A stretch of 64,000 nt of DNA from Hypericum androsaemum (GCA_963995505.1 OZ023193.1:7896521-7960520); one strand, 5' to 3'; positions 9,420-22,391 are shown, numbered from the stretch's first letter. Program-made: numbers and translations. Notes: generated from the letters alone by a model not told the origin.

Positions 9420-12240
9420 AAAATTTTAGTATAATATATATTCCGGAAGAAGAACTCGCAATCTTGCCACCACCGGCCTCTTCAAAATTTTGATATCGCG
9501 AAATTCTTTAGAAAAAAACTGCACCAGGAAAAGAGTACAGTTGATAACACCACGAGTACAAAGTTCTTTTCCGATCTCATGTTACAATTGGTATTGCCAA
9601 ACTCAAATTTTCCCAAATAACAACACAAATGTGTCATAATTTGAGCAAATACGAGGGCAAAGTCTTGATAGAACTAAGTAAAATACAATTGAAGCAATAC
9701 GCATAAAGAAGACCCAGTCCGTTGTAAATCCCTGCCCACAACACTGCCAACCCGTCTAAAAGACATGGGTAACTCATCAATCGCTCAATCTGAGCAGGAT
9801 CACAAGAGCCACGTACAATTTCCAGTAACAAGTCACCATATATATCACGCCCCGAAAATGACAACTTTCACGAGGTAAGAACATCTCGTACGGCAACATT
9901 TTTTATAAAATGAACCAAAAATAAATCCGGCTGCCAAGTCTTAATGACGAGAACATAATTGCATTATTTCTTATTGAACAGAAATCTTGGCGATGTGAAC
10001 TTGGAGGATTTTAACCTACTATTTGCCAAGAATACTCGCTTTCAAATGAGGAAGAGAACTGGGACTGACTATACCGGTGAGATCTTCTTTGGACGGAGTA
10101 TGATATGGATTTTGACTACCTGACTTGTGGGTTTGCTTGGATGAGTTACGAGATATGACAACGAGTTTGCCACTATGGTTACCCGCTTAGACATTGGCTT
10201 TGCTTTTAGTCTTTTTTTTTCTTTTTTCTCGCCTTTATCGTCCCCATTCTGTAATTTTTTCTTTTTTTACTAATAAAGTTTCGTAATTAAAAAAAAACCA
10301 CCTATGACCTTCTACTCGTGATCTGAAATCCCACCTGGGTTATTAGGGTCTAGTATTTTCTAACTAGATCGACATTTTCCGTGAATGTTCGTTCGTGTTG
10401 CACGCCATTTGACGACGTCTCCGCCTTGGTCGCTCATTCCCCGTTGAGAGAGGGAGGGTGAAATTAGGTTTAGCCTCTTCCTCCCACCCCCAATCCCCCC
10501 AGCTTACTCGCTCCACTGGTTCCACCGAAAATAAGTTTTAACGATTCATGTTTTAGATATAATAAACTTTAGAACTCATCAAACAATAATTATAAAGCAC
10601 TTATCGAAAAAAATTATTATTATAAAACTGCTGATGTTCATTGGTGAAGAAGTACAACGTTCTATCGATAATGGGCCTGGATAACAAATCAAGTGATGGG
10701 CCTTAACCTTTCTTTGATAACCAAGTGTTGGGCCTTAACATAGTGAACTTTACTATTCGAACCCAATTCAACCCACTAGCCCATTACTCAAATTCTTTCC
10801 ATTTTTTCTGGGGCTGTCGGAAACACTACATAGGGATGGTTACTATGCCGGATATATTGGCTCATATTGATGGTGGTGATGATCAAGTAATCGGTGTTGG
10901 CTGATCTTGAGTTAGAAACTCTACATCTGATCTAAAATTTTAAGTCAATGAGTTAATGAATTTTGTCAATGTGCAAAAAGTTGAATTTTTTGTTTTTTGA
11001 TTTTCATACTTGTACGCAAACTCAAAAAGTTGTTGTCCCAGTTTCTTCTATTTACCCCTCAAAAAAGTTTCTTCTATTTGCCTTGAGGGGCTCAGCTTGT
11101 GGACCTTGAATCCTAATACAAGGTAAATTATTAGTCCTTAGATGCCCGAATTACTGCAAAATTAATTTGTATTCTTAGCATGTATGTGATATTTGAGACA
11201 AGCATGTCCACCGGGTCTGGATGGTGGATCGACAAGGTTCCAAGGTCGGGCTTGTTTCGTTGACCGATATTATCAGGTCGGTGAGGCACAAATAGTTTCA
11301 GGTTCGAGTCTATGGAACTTATTCATGACTCATCACGTAATTTGCGGTTCCTTGTGATGTGGATATGCTTTTGGTCCTAACTCCTAGATTTTGTTAACTT
11401 AACGATGGGTTAGTAATTATTTCATCTTTGAAATGTAAATTAATGATTAGTTATGTGAAATTAGAGTAACTAACTGGTAGTGGTACCTAATTAATAATGG
11501 ATGGTCAATTTCCTCCATTTCCGTGAAACGAACATGGCGCAGATTTTTCGAGACGATTTATGCATCGCATCAGTTAATCAAAAAATACATTCAAAATACT
11601 GAAAACGCATTGGAAAATTTATTTAGTTATCTGTCAGTTCATAAGTCCAATGTTCCCGTTAAGGTTAAATCATTATTACATGAACCGAAATCATTATGCC
11701 TAAATCTCACAAATGGACCCATCTGTAGGTTTTTTGGTGCGACATTCCTCGTCACTCAATGGCTCCAAATTTTCCTCCCTCTTCCAACTAACAAGTAAAC
11801 ACGGACAAAAACTTAAAACACGGAAATAAATATACCAATTACAAGCTAAAAATTAGGACACGAACACATGCAATTCGTGTTCCCTTGCAACCGCCCAATT
11901 CTCATTACCATGAAATTAAACCATCTATTATATATATGTGTGGTACATGAAGAACAAACTAATTAATTAGATTTGAGTCAGATAAGATTTTTAAAAAGTG
12001 AAAAAAAAATTAATAAATATTTAATATTTACACAATTCTAAAAAAATTTAACTCGAACATCTTTTTTTTGGATAAATTATTACAATTCATATTTTTTTTA
12101 TAAATAAAATATCATTCATCTTAAAATATTCCACCAAAGATAGAATATACTATTATACCATACCAAAAATACCAGATAACACGTATCAAACGCGCAATGA
12201 TAATGGTACCATTACAATTCACATTCCCACCAAACTTTTC
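9420..12240. other. Intergenic region between TMM and ROD1, no supported gene
   Basis: AT-rich DNA without a frame I can tie to a known protein. The stretch 10020-10298 ends in a pyrimidine-rich run, TAATAAAGTTTCGTAATT and an A-run, which resembles the 3' end of a retroposed transcript or LINE tail, but I see no clear target duplication. A 76-codon minus-strand frame at 9634-9864 has no recognisable domain. Confidence 0.5.
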
Positions 12241-12308
12241 TTAGTAGACTCCGCCACCTCCTTTATTAATAAATACAACAGAACACCCTCCTTCCATATC
12301 TGGTAATC

Positions 12309-12315
12309 TATAAAT
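12309..12315 (+). promoter_or_regulatory. ROD1: TATA box of ROD1
   Basis: TATAAAT lies 59 bp upstream of the ATG at 12368, followed by a CT/CA-rich leader (CTCTCTAATTTCC, CCTTTCTATCCACC) typical of plant 5' UTRs. Confidence 0.5.
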
Positions 12316-12367
12316 CACATAAAATCTCTCTAATTTCCAACTTCCATTCCCTTTCTATCCACCAAAC

Positions 12368-14768
12368 ATGAACACTACAACCACCACCATCGTCACCAGC
12401 CCGTACAAACGAAAAGGGACCACCGTCGACCCCATCACCGGCGACAAAACGGCGACGTTAAATGGGAATTTCGGATCCCACTGTTACGGTCTCGAAGACG
12501 CATCGTTCATGAAATGGACGGCGCGTGACGTGACCAATGTCTTGAAGCACCATTGGCTGCCTTCCTTGTTCGGGGTCAGCTTGTTGGTCTTCATGGGCGT
12601 CGAGTACACGCTCCTGATGGTCCCGGAGGCATCGCCGCCGTTCGATCTGGGGTTCGTCGCCACCCGGCCTCTCCACCGGGTTCTCTCCTCCTGGCCGGAG
12701 CTTAACACCGCCCTCGCCGCGCTTAATACGGTACGCGTTTGTAATTAAAACGAGTTTGATGCGTTTGTGGTCGTGCATGCACCAAATGATTTTCCTTTTT
12801 TAAGGCGTTTAGCTCGTGGTCGTGTCTCGTTCGATTTATGCGGATATTCGCACTAATTCATATTCGAATATGATCGAATTTTTTTAATTTTGTTGGACAG
12901 TTTTGTGATAGAGGCGAGAAATGAAGCCAATCGGTACATAATTTACGGTCTGCATTTAATGACATTAAATGTGATTGAATCAGTCAACCTGACTAGCCAA
13001 ATATGGTTAATTGGCACTCTCATAATTGTCAAAACTGAACAACTAATTTAATGTTATGTTCTTCTCAATTTATTTCCTTCCAAAAAAGCTTTCAATTTTT
13101 TCTAGCAAAAGAAGTACAAATATGGCAACTATATGAGAAAAATTTATAATGGTCCATATATTTTTTTGAATTTATGGTGGATCATACAAATTAATTTTCA
13201 AGTATATGATCTTTATAAATTATAAGTAAAAATATGATTACCTAAAATATCGAGGTGCTTGAGTACCATCCGATTTCGGCTTTTGGAAGGCCAAACTTAT
13301 GACTAATTTGTGCAGTATCCAATGTTTTCTAGCTGTCAAGGTGTTCGACGACCATAAAATATGTAAAATAATACTAACAATTCAATATGTTTCTGTTTGT
13401 GGTGACATGCATTAACCAAGGAGAGAATTAAATCTTAAAAATATATCTAGCTATCTCGCATCTGTAGTGGTCTGTAGTGGCCGTGATCAACGCCGCCATT
13501 AATTCTTGTTCATATACATTTGGGAAAAAATTATAACAATAATAATAAATTGCATGCACGTGATGTCATGAGAGGATGTTGCGTGCGAGTTTGATTTAAG
13601 ATTTTTAATTTTATATGAAAATTCTAACAATTTATTGTATCGATTTAATTTATTGATCTGTTATTAGCCGTACGACACTCTTATGTCATGGTGAATTGAG
13701 ATTACCATATTAATATATTCGTACTAGATTTTAAATTATAATGAATAACGTTTGGATGTATTATGAGCTTGTAGGTGTTCGTTGGAATGCAAACAGCGTA
13801 TATACTATGGACGTGGTTAGTAGAGGGAAGGCCAAGAGCCACAATGTCGGCTCTGTTTATGTTCACTTGCCGAGGGATTCTAGGTTATTCCACCCAACTT
13901 CCTCTTCCTGAGGTAACCCCAACTTCCTGCATTATACATGTTCACCAGGCTCCATCTATTTCTTCCGAAAATATTTTTCGAGTAAAACGTTTGTTTGACC
14001 CGAAAAGTACATTTTGGTTAGCACTAATCCTGAGTTAATCCTAGTTTGTTTCAACTAATTAAACTCTAGTTAATCCGAGTCATCATCTATATAAAAGATT
14101 GAGAATCATACGTACATGATCCTGTTAGATCTCTTTTGTATTTTGCGATAATGATCGTCCACATAAAAACACAAGCAAAATCATTTGATTTTCTCAGTTG
14201 AGAAAGCTGGTTTCATGTGTCTTTTTGTCCCCTCGGAGTTTTGTTCTCACAAGACCAACTACAACCTCATGCGGTTAAAATGATACCATAGTACTCAGAT
14301 AGAGCCGACTAATAGATGTTTGAGCAAGAGCTACTTAATATCCAGATGCTCCGATGACAACTCTATGTCTCTATAACCTGCATACTGCCATGTTTTATGC
14401 TGGTCAAATAATAGAGTTCGGGTTTGTCATCGCTTATTTTTCTGAAAACTTAATCTTTTTGCTCAATTGCTCAGGGTTTCTTGGGATCCGGGGTGGATTT
14501 TCCGGTGGGGAACGTATCGTTCTTCCTATTTTTCTCCCGCCACGTCGCCGGATCGGTGATTGCATCACTCGACATGAGGAGGATGCAGAGATGGGATCTG
14601 GCTCGGACATTTGATGTGCTTAATGCCCTACAAGCCGTGAGGCTGCTAGCCTCAAGAGGTCACTACACCATAGATTTGGCCACCGGCGTCGGTGCCGGAA
14701 TTCTCTTTGACTCGCTAGCCGGAAAGTACGAAGAGTCCAAGAGGAAAGAAGCATGTGTAATTTCTTGA
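12368..14768 (+). CDS. ROD1: Phosphatidylcholine:diacylglycerol cholinephosphotransferase (PDCT)
   Basis: Three exons: 12368-12730, 13775-13912, 14475-14768, all GT/AG and in phase 0, giving 264 residues (Arabidopsis ROD1 has about 301). Known role: an ER membrane enzyme that swaps the phosphocholine headgroup between phosphatidylcholine and diacylglycerol, moving polyunsaturated acyl chains into triacylglycerol. Seen: several hydrophobic segments (LPSLFGVSLLVFMGVEYTLL in exon 1; TAYILWTWL and SALFMFTCRGILGYSTQLPL in exon 2). Exon 3 carries the lipid-phosphatase-type catalytic pattern: His in FFLFFSRHVAGS (codon 14541-14543), then His and Asp in RGHYTIDLATGVGAG (14661-14663 and 14673-14675). 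The N-terminus is shorter than in Arabidopsis. Its Arabidopsis relative sits next to the relatives of the PIFI-like and ADS3 genes found downstream here. Confidence 0.93.
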
Positions 14769-15097
14769 GAATTAAAAAGTTAGGAGAAGGCCTATGGACA
14801 TTGGTTTAAAAGTATTTGTTTTGAGTGACTTTGAGCTGTTGAATTACTGTTAATAGAGTGTTTTGTGACTTGATCGAACCTCATTTATTCAGCTCAAAGT
14901 CACTGAATTCAATTCGACCTCCATTGTGGTCAAAGTGATTTTGGAATGGAAATTAATAGCTAAAGTAGTGAAATTTTGATGTCAAGTTCGAAAATGCAAT
15001 TGGTTAAAATTTGTGTATGTAAAAGCGCAAAACAGATGGATATTAATATCATATAAACTTTGGACAATCTTTATAATAGAAAATTGATTGATTACGG
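14769..15097. other. ROD1 downstream region
   Basis: AT-rich 3' flank of ROD1 up to the copia insertion. No other feature seen. Confidence 0.5.
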
Positions 15098-15350
15098 TGA
15101 AAAGAATTAAATTTGGATATATTTGTTTCAGAAATTTAGAAGTTTAAGGAGAAAGATGAAAAAGCAATGAGAGAGATGAAGGAATGAAATCTTGTTTACA
15201 ATTGCCTACAAAGGTCTATTTATATACATTTATCAACTTATGAAAAGAGAAATAAAGTGTGGAGGAAAACATGGAGGAAAGTATGGAGGAAAAGGAGGAG
15301 TGTGTAAACCCTAAGAATTATAAGGCATATACCTCATATGTTTTAATACA
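15098..15350 (-). repeat. 3' LTR of second copia element
   Basis: Matches the LTR at 20099-20394 from TGAAAAGAATTAAATTTGG to GTTTTAATA. It is about 43 bp shorter, mainly because a block present in the other LTR between two TCTT motifs is missing here. Confidence 0.9.
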
Positions 15351-16882
15351 CTCCCGCATTAAAACATGGTTGTTTGACACCAAGTAGTAATGCCGTTGTT
15401 TGAGCAAAGGCTTAATAAATAAATCTGCAGGTTGGTGCTCCGTAGGAATATGAAAGAGGCGGACAATGCCTCGTTGAACCTGTTTACGGATGACATGGCA
15501 ATCTATTTCAATATGTTTGGTGCGTTCATGGAACACCGGATTCTCTGCGATATAGATTGCTGGCTTGCTATCACAAAAGATGAGACTTGGTCCCGAGGTT
15601 GAGACACAAAAATCTGCCAAGAGATATTACAACCACTGTAATTCACAGCTGACAGAAGATAGGGCCCGATATTCTGCTTCAGAAGATAATATAGAAACTG
15701 TTGGTTGCTTCTTAGATCGTCAAGAGACCAAAGAATTACCAAGAAAAATAGCATAGCCTGTAATAGATCGTCTGCTATCCTCGCATCTTCTGTAATCGCT
15801 ATCACAGTAAGCCTTAAGCTTAAGATCAGGAATATCAGAGAACATTAAACTATAGCCTGGATTACCTTTAAGGTAACGAAGAACTCTGAATGCAGCTTTC
15901 AGATGACAATCAGTTGGACAAGACATGAATTGACTCAACTGCTGTACAGGATAGCAGATATCTGGTCTTGTTGTGGTGAGATAAAGAAGCTTGCCAACTA
16001 GTTGTCGATAAGCAGTGGATGTCACTGGTTGATCGGGAGAGATTTGAAAGTCGTCATCTTTTTTGATCTCTGGATTATCATCAAGTAGAGTGCCAGATAC
16101 ATTAGTGAGTTTGCAATTTGAATCCATAGGTGTATCAGATGGCTTACACTCTAAATAGCCAGCATCTTTCAAGAGTTACAATGTGTACTTCTGCTGACTA
16201 AGATGTATTACATCCGCCTGACGAGCGATTTCCAAGCCCAGAAAGTATTTTAAATTGCCAAGATCTTTGAGCTTGAATTGCTTATGTAAATAAGCTTTAA
16301 CATCAGCAATTACAGATGAGTCATTGCCTGTTAAGACAATATCATCAACATAAACAAGGATTGCTGTAAAAGATTATCCTGTAACTTTAGTGAAGAGAGA
16401 ATGATCATTAACAGATTGCAGGAAACCAGCTTGAAGGAGAGCATGTGTCAGCTTGGAGAACCACTGTCGACTGGCTTATTTCAACCCATAAAGAGATTTT
16501 TTCAATTTTTAGACTTTACCAACATCAGGAGAGGAAACTGGTAGACCTGGAGGTAGGACCATATAAACATCTTCCTCTAAATCACCAGAAATGCATTGTT
16601 CACATCAAGCTGAAATAACCACCAATTATGTTGTACTGCAAGTGCAAGCAAAACTCTCACAGTGGTGAGTTTTGCCACGGGTGAGAATATATCAATGAAG
16701 TCAATTCCATAAGACTGGGTGTACCCTTTAGCTACCAAACGAGCTTTATATCTGTCAATAGAACTATCAGCGTAGTATTTAATCTTAAATACCCACTTAC
16801 AACCAACTGTAGTCTTGTCCCTTAGCAAAGGAACTAAGTTCCATGTGTTGTTGTCTTGTAGAGCTTGCAACTCTGAGTTCAT
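15318..16882 (-). pseudogene. copia reverse transcriptase and RNase H, broken
   Basis: Blocks seen from right to left: 16577-16882 ([53 protein letters not shown]), a region with the complement of a YVDD codon string near 16335-16348, 15720-16172 (YRQLVGKLLYLTTTRPDICY, LKAYCDSDYRRCEDSRRS), and 15318-15620 ([26 protein letters not shown]). Unlike the first copia element, the catalytic YVDD is kept, but stops between blocks prevent a full protein. Confidence 0.85.
15351..15360 (-). other. Polypurine tract of second copia element
   Basis: The minus strand reads AATGCGGGAG directly before the 3' LTR, where plus-strand priming is expected. Confidence 0.7.
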
Positions 16883-16885
16883 AGC

Positions 16886-18610
16886 TTAGACCCAAATTTC
16901 ATGTTTGGAGGCTTCATGGTAACTAGTAGGTTCATGTCCTTTAAGAAGTGCAGTACTAAAAGCTTTATGTGAAACAGAAATATTATCAAGAGTCAAAAAT
17001 AAAGATAAGGCATAAGGACTAGACCTGTTAACATGTGGAGAATGATTGGTATGCTCGGGTATTAGATTACAGATGTAATCTGCAAGGTACGTAGGGGCCC
17101 TTCTAACCCGTGAAGTTTGAGGAGGAGCATCAGAAATAGTAAGTGGTCTCTGAGTACTTGGACTAGAGGGGGAGCTAGAGGAAGAACTAGGGGAAGATAC
17201 TATGATATCAGATGAGGGACTAGCAACAGGTTGTACTACATGAGGAGAATGTGAGAGAAAATGACTTGGAAGATTAGATGGAAAGGACTCGGTTGGATCA
17301 TCTGTAAGAGGGGTTGTAAGAGGTAGTGAAGTGATAGAAGGATCACAAGGAATATAATAAGTTGGATCATACATGTGGCTATTCTGAAAAGGAAAAATAT
17401 CTTCATGAAACACAACATCTCTAGATAAAATGACTCTATGAAGTTGAAGATCATAAAGTTTGTAACTTTTTACCCCAAAAGGTATGCCTAGAAAGACATA
17501 TTTATTTGCTTTTGGATCAAATTTGGTCCTGTTGTGCATAACTGTGGATGCATAATACAAGCAACCAAAGATCCGTAAGTGATCCAATCTAGGTGCTCTT
17601 TTGAATAAAACTTCATGTGGTATTTTATTTTTTAAAACAGATGATGGAAAATAATTTATCAAATAGGTAGCATGGAGAATACAATCACTCCAGAAGCAAA
17701 GGGATAAATGTGCATGTATGAGTAATGCTCTAGCCACACTAAGCAAATGTTGATGCTTTCTTTCGACCCTACCATTTTGTTGAGGCGTGTATATGCAACT
17801 AGTCTCATGTATGATTCCCTTCTGATAAAAAAACTCTTTCATGAAAAATTCAGTGCCCTGATCAGTGCAAATAGTTTTAATCCTTTTGTTAAATTGTGCA
17901 AAGATGAACTCAGAAAAGTATGTGAGAATAGATGCAACCTTAGACTTTGACTTCATCGAGAATACCTATGTAGTTCTAGAATAATCATCAAGCAAAGTAA
18001 GAAAATATTGAAAACTATCATAAGAAGGAAGGTAAAATTTACCCCAAACATCAGCATGTATTAAATCAAAAGGTTCATCAGCCATAGAAGAACTGAGAGG
18101 AAAAGATAATTATTTATGTCTAGATAGGTGATAAATCTCACAGTGTTTGTCCACAGTAGAAGAAATAGAAGGAAGGATGGACTGCAGAATCTGTAGCTTA
18201 GGGGATGGAAGATGCCCTAACCTAGTATGCCACAAGTCAAATCGGTTATGGATGAGATTAAGGGTATTAACTGAGGGATGTGGTCCAAGCACGGATGCAT
18301 TCTGATGCTCTTCCTCAATTATATATAGCCCATTTTTTTTCTTGGCATTACCAATCATTCTCGATGTCAGAGGGTCCTGTATATAACAAAAAGAGGATTC
18401 AAAAGTAAGTGACAAATAAGATTGTTTTAGGAGTTTACTTACAGAAATTAAATTAAAACTAAAAGTTAAAACATAGAGCACATCAATCAGTAGTAAGTGA
18501 GGTGTGAGCTGAACTCTTCCTATATGGGTTGCCTTAGCATAATGACCATTAGGTAATCCTATGACAACATCTGACAGGGGGAATGTGAGATAAAAGACTT
18601 CAAAGAGCAT
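16886..18610 (-). pseudogene. copia protease remnant, GAG-pre-integrase and integrase, broken
   Basis: 18110-18610 holds the end of protease (HLLLIDVLYVLTFSFNLISV) and GAG-pre-integrase (LWHTRLGHLPSPKLQILQ, HCEIYHLSRHK). 16886-17956 holds the integrase core after the first Asp: TDQGTEFF, then YTPQQNGRVERKHQHLLSVA with the catalytic Glu, LRIFGCLYYAS, and a Ser/Pro-rich linker. The segment between the two frames (17957-18109), where the first catalytic Asp should lie, is interrupted. Confidence 0.85.
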
Positions 18611-18642
18611 GATATATGATCAGTGGCTCCAAAATCCAGGAT

Positions 18643-19869
18643 CTATTTACTATGGAACACTGAGAAAGAAGAAAAAGTAATAGGCAAAATATTTGTACCT
18701 AACATATTAAAAGAGTGGTTAGGAAAAGATGAAGGATTGAAATTGTTATGGGCCACTGTAGAAGCAAGGTCAGTAGCAGGAGAAACATGAACTTTGTTGG
18801 GTCCAATATGCTGAACTATAGCCAGAAGACTATTGTATTGGTCAGAAGACAAACATAGTTTATTCAATTCCTCTGCCAAGTTCTTAGACTCAATAGAATG
18901 AACTTTATGAGTAGGCGGTGCAGAAGGACATCTGACAATATTCTGTCCAGAAAAAAATAATTCTCCATTTCCAGAATAGGAATTGCCAGAATAAAACTGT
19001 CCCTGATTCTCAGACTGATTTCTGAACTTCCAATTAGGTGGATATCTATGCTTCTTGAAGCATTTTTCCACAGTGTGGCCCAGAACATTGCAATAGGTGC
19101 ACTGAGGCTTCTTACTGTTATCCCAAGGCTTCTTGTAACCTGAAACTTGAGCTGCAAGTATGCCCTGTTCCGGAAGCTGGCTTGTAGACTCAACATGGTT
19201 AGCAACACGAGGCATAGAAGCAATATAATTAGTCCCTATAAAGTCAATAGAGATCTGTCTCGCTTGTTGCTGAACCAAAAATAACACCTTGGAGATAGAT
19301 GGCATCGGATCCATCAAGAGAATTTATTATCTAGTAGCAGCGTAACTCTTGTTCAAACCTTGTAGAAATATTATGATTTGATCATTCTCTCTATACTGGG
19401 TGACCACCCGATAGAGTTCACAATTATTGCAGTCAATCACCGGATTGCACTTACAACCTGGTAGAGGACGAAACTGGATCAGTTGATCCCATAAATTTCT
19501 GAAGTTAGTGAAATAACTATTGACAGTACGAGCACCTTGGTTCAAAAAATGAACCTCTCGCTGAATACTAGCGACTCTAATAGCATCTCCACGCCCAAAT
19601 CGTTCACACAGATCATGCCAAACATCAGATACATTCTCAAAATATATAAGACTTTGGTAAATTTTTGGATCTACAGATCTCAAGATCTAGCTAACAATTA
19701 TGGTATTGCAACGCTCCCAATTAGCATACTGAGGATTATAGAGAGCAGGGAGAAGAGTAGTACCATCAATGAAGCCCAACTTATTTTTGGATCGAAGAGC
19801 AAACCTCATATCTCGGCTCCATGCATGAAAATTACTGCTTCCTTCGAGCAGGAGAGTAACCAACGCCAC
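18643..19869 (-). pseudogene. copia gag, broken
   Basis: Three frames, 19687-19869 (FHAWSRDMRFALRSKNKLGF), 19327-19683 (VWHDLCERFGRGDAIRVASI, NSYFTNFRNLWDQL) and 18643-19317, form a copia gag of the UBN2-like type. The last contains an intact CCHC knuckle (CTYCNVLGHTVEKC). Stops at 19684 and near 19320 break the frame. Confidence 0.85.
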
Positions 19870-20086
19870 GGCTGGGTCTCACTTGGGTGGAGATAGAGAG
19901 GAGGCACCTGAACTTCTCCTCCCATATTCTGAAAATGTTAGCTAAGTCGTAGAGTTGTAGATTCTGGAGTTACAGATTCTGGGTTCTCCACGGCATGTGG
20001 TGAAGTTGTCATTCTTGATGAGTACCAAGAGAGATTTTGGAGAAGGAGTACAAGGTAATTTTAGCTGAAGCAAGAAGTGAGCTACC

Positions 20087-20098
20087 GCTCTGATACCA
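20087..20098 (-). other. Primer-binding site (tRNA-iMet) of second copia element
   Basis: The minus strand reads TGGTATCAGAGC directly after the 5' LTR, the standard plant initiator-tRNA-Met primer site. Confidence 0.9.
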
Positions 20099-20394
20099 TG
20101 AAAAGAATTAAATTTGGATATATTTGTTTCAGAAATTTAGAAGTTTAAGGAGAAAGATGAAGAAGCAATGAGAGAGAGATGAAGGAATGAAATCTTCTTC
20201 CAATATAAATTATCGCTTCTTCTTGTTTATAATTACCTACAAAGGTCTATTTATATACATGTATCAGCTTATGAAAAGAGAAATAAAGTGTGAAAGGAAA
20301 ACATGGAGAAAAATATGGAAGAAAACATGGAGGAAAAAGAGGAGTGTGTAGACCCTAAGAATTATAAGGCCTAGACTCCATATGTTTTAATATA
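20099..20394 (-). repeat. 5' LTR of second copia element
   Basis: 296 bp, starting TGAAAAGAATTAAATTTGG and ending GTTTTAATATA on the plus strand. The last bases read TA where the left LTR reads CA, so this LTR has decayed at its edge. Confidence 0.9.
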
Positions 20395-21204
20395 TGGTTA
20401 GGGTGAAATTTCAAAATTAGAGTCCACGATCGAGATATAAACCCCGGAAAGAGTAAAAGAATCAACTTATACAAAAATAAAACGTATCTCTAAATAGAGC
20501 CTACCTAGTTGAGTTCAAATTGAATGGAAAATGTAAATTAGGGTGGCGTGGCGGCTCCAACATCCGGGATTCTTGATTTCTTTCCAACATGATGTAAATC
20601 GACCCAAATGACTTGATTTGAGTAGTGATACATAAATTCAAAATTTTAGGTTTCGAATTTTCATACGCGAATATTGTGAATAAAACAGATATATGATGAT
20701 GCATACAAATGCGAAAATGAATGCCAGAAGAATAGTTAAATCATTTGGCTCCAGCAACATGATCAACACCCCCAACAGCTTGAAATCGTGTTTCACACTT
20801 CAGCTCGTTTCAATTCTTTTCTTGAAAGATAACTATATCAATATCCCCATGAGTATAATACATGGTACGTTTGAAAACGTAACAAAATGCCATAATTTAA
20901 CACTTCACACGTCTAGTATTCCGTTAACAATCGTCAGAGCACACTTGCCCGGATGACGCAAAACGGAATTTCTGTAATCAAGATTCAAGAGGAGCTTTAG
21001 CTAGTGATTATTGTGAACATTTACTTACAATCAGGGTTTTCTGTAATAGAATGTATGTACCTATATCCCTGCAACTACAACTTTCAGTTTTATACTTCTG
21101 TTCAACTTTTTGAAATCTATGCAAGTATGGATGAACTGTAACGAGCCACTGGGATCTTGTACTCCACGTAATTTTTTGGGAAGCTAGGGTTGTCGACAAG
21201 TAAT
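20395..21204. other. 3' flank of the PIFI-like gene
   Basis: No gene recognised. Contains one copy (about 21041-21066) of a 25-bp sequence that recurs at 21708-21733. Confidence 0.5.
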
Positions 21205-21978
21205 CTAATCCTCCATATCGATAGGACAGGATCCGTCATCGACATTGGCAAGCGGGTTAAACATGTATGAGTTGGGATCCGTGCATCCAAAAACAACATT
21301 AAGCTCACAACGGTCCGTCTGCAAGTACATTGCATTTGTCAGTCTGGAGTTCTCTCAAGTACTGGATTAGCAATTAGAAGAAATGGGAGCAAGAGATCGT
21401 TGGAAGCACACTTACTCCTTCAACTGCCGGGTTGGCCATCATAGCACATCTATCCATGACGATGATTGTATCCGGGAAGATTGCTCTCTCGCATGCTCCA
21501 TCTTTACTCAACTCCTCTGCTAAACCCTGCCATACAAATGCGATTTGTTTCACAAAAAGTTTCACGAACATCTTCAATCCTGAACACTGATTACTTTGAT
21601 CAGAACACGTTCAGTTCATCGACTGGTGTAATCCGGAAAACCGAACTGATGTAGGACAAGTTCTTTTCATAGTCCAAAAGAATGTTTCGAAAGTCTCAAC
21701 GGTCACCCTGTAATAGAATGTATGTACCTATAAACTTGGCCCAGGTAGGAAGCTCACATCTGCAAGGAATATGTTTCTTCGAATCGGAAGGTAATCATTC
21801 AAACTCATCGATAACGGAGGTTATGAACTGCAGGTGTTGATGGTACAACTTGAGTTGCAGTGAAAATTGTCATGTGTATACATATTTTCACATGGTGTAT
21901 GCCCCTAAAATTTTAACATTTCGATGATACTGACATAAGGAATAACACTTCCACGGGGAATATGAATGGCAGAATCAC

Positions 21979-22376
21979 GGTCATGTGGGGGAAATCGTAC
22001 CATAGACGCAAGAGGGCAAGTGGCTAAATAGGAAGCCGATAGCAAATCGAACAAGGAGACTTCATTAGTCAGTTTTTTCCTTTCAGTTTGTTGCTTGAAT
22101 AAGAGGATTACCTTGACTATTTATTCCTTTTCCTTTTTGGTTTGATTTCGTTCTTTTTTAGTTTGTAAGCATTGGCTATAAATTGAGCCTTCGTCCCTAG
22201 GTTTGTTTATAGAACATCAATAAAGAAGTCTCCCCTTTTTTCCTTCTTCTCTTCTGTTCTCTTCCTCTCTCACTCTCGCTGAATTCCAGCAAACACGACG
22301 GCGAAGCGAGGCAAGAAGAAGCCTCGGCCTCCTGTCGATCACGGGTACAACCTTCGGGCAGCCCTTGGACCTTCCA
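21979..22376 (+). repeat. 5' LTR of gypsy element
   Basis: 398 bp. Begins GGTCATGTGGGGG (the other LTR has TGTCATG, so the terminal T is mutated) and ends CCTTCCA. Holds GGCTATAAATTGAGCC near 22169 as a likely TATA box. Confidence 0.93.
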
Positions 22377-22379
22377 ATT

Positions 22380-22391
22380 TGGTATCAGAGC
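22380..22391 (+). other. Primer-binding site (tRNA-iMet) of gypsy element
   Basis: TGGTATCAGAGC lies three bases after the 5' LTR. Confidence 0.9.

Larger units (their letters stand above)
15098..20394 (-). mobile_element. Ty1/copia LTR retrotransposon, complete but decayed
   Basis: Both LTRs are present (15098-15350 and 20099-20394), with a tRNA-iMet primer site beside the right (5') LTR and a polypurine tract beside the left (3') LTR. Domain order on the minus strand is gag, protease/GAG-pre-integrase, integrase, RT, RNase H. Stops and frame breaks separate at least seven coding blocks, so it is not autonomous. Flanking bases TACGG (15093-15097) and TATGG (20393-20397) may be a mutated 5-bp duplication if the element ends two bases earlier. 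Confidence 0.92.

Noticed and set aside
9634..9864. 76-codon minus-strand frame between TMM and ROD1
   Set aside because: No recognisable domain, no splice or promoter context, and such lengths occur by chance.
11205..11340. Possible SINE with a GGTTCGAGTCT box
   Set aside because: A single B-box-like motif, no A box at the right distance and no target duplication.
12458..12778. Minus-strand frames overlapping ROD1 exon 1
   Set aside because: Antisense shadows of a GC-rich first exon.
15093..20397. TACGG/TATGG as a firm 5-bp target duplication of the second copia element
   Set aside because: It has a mismatch and needs the LTR to end two bases before the canonical CA, so it is only a possibility.
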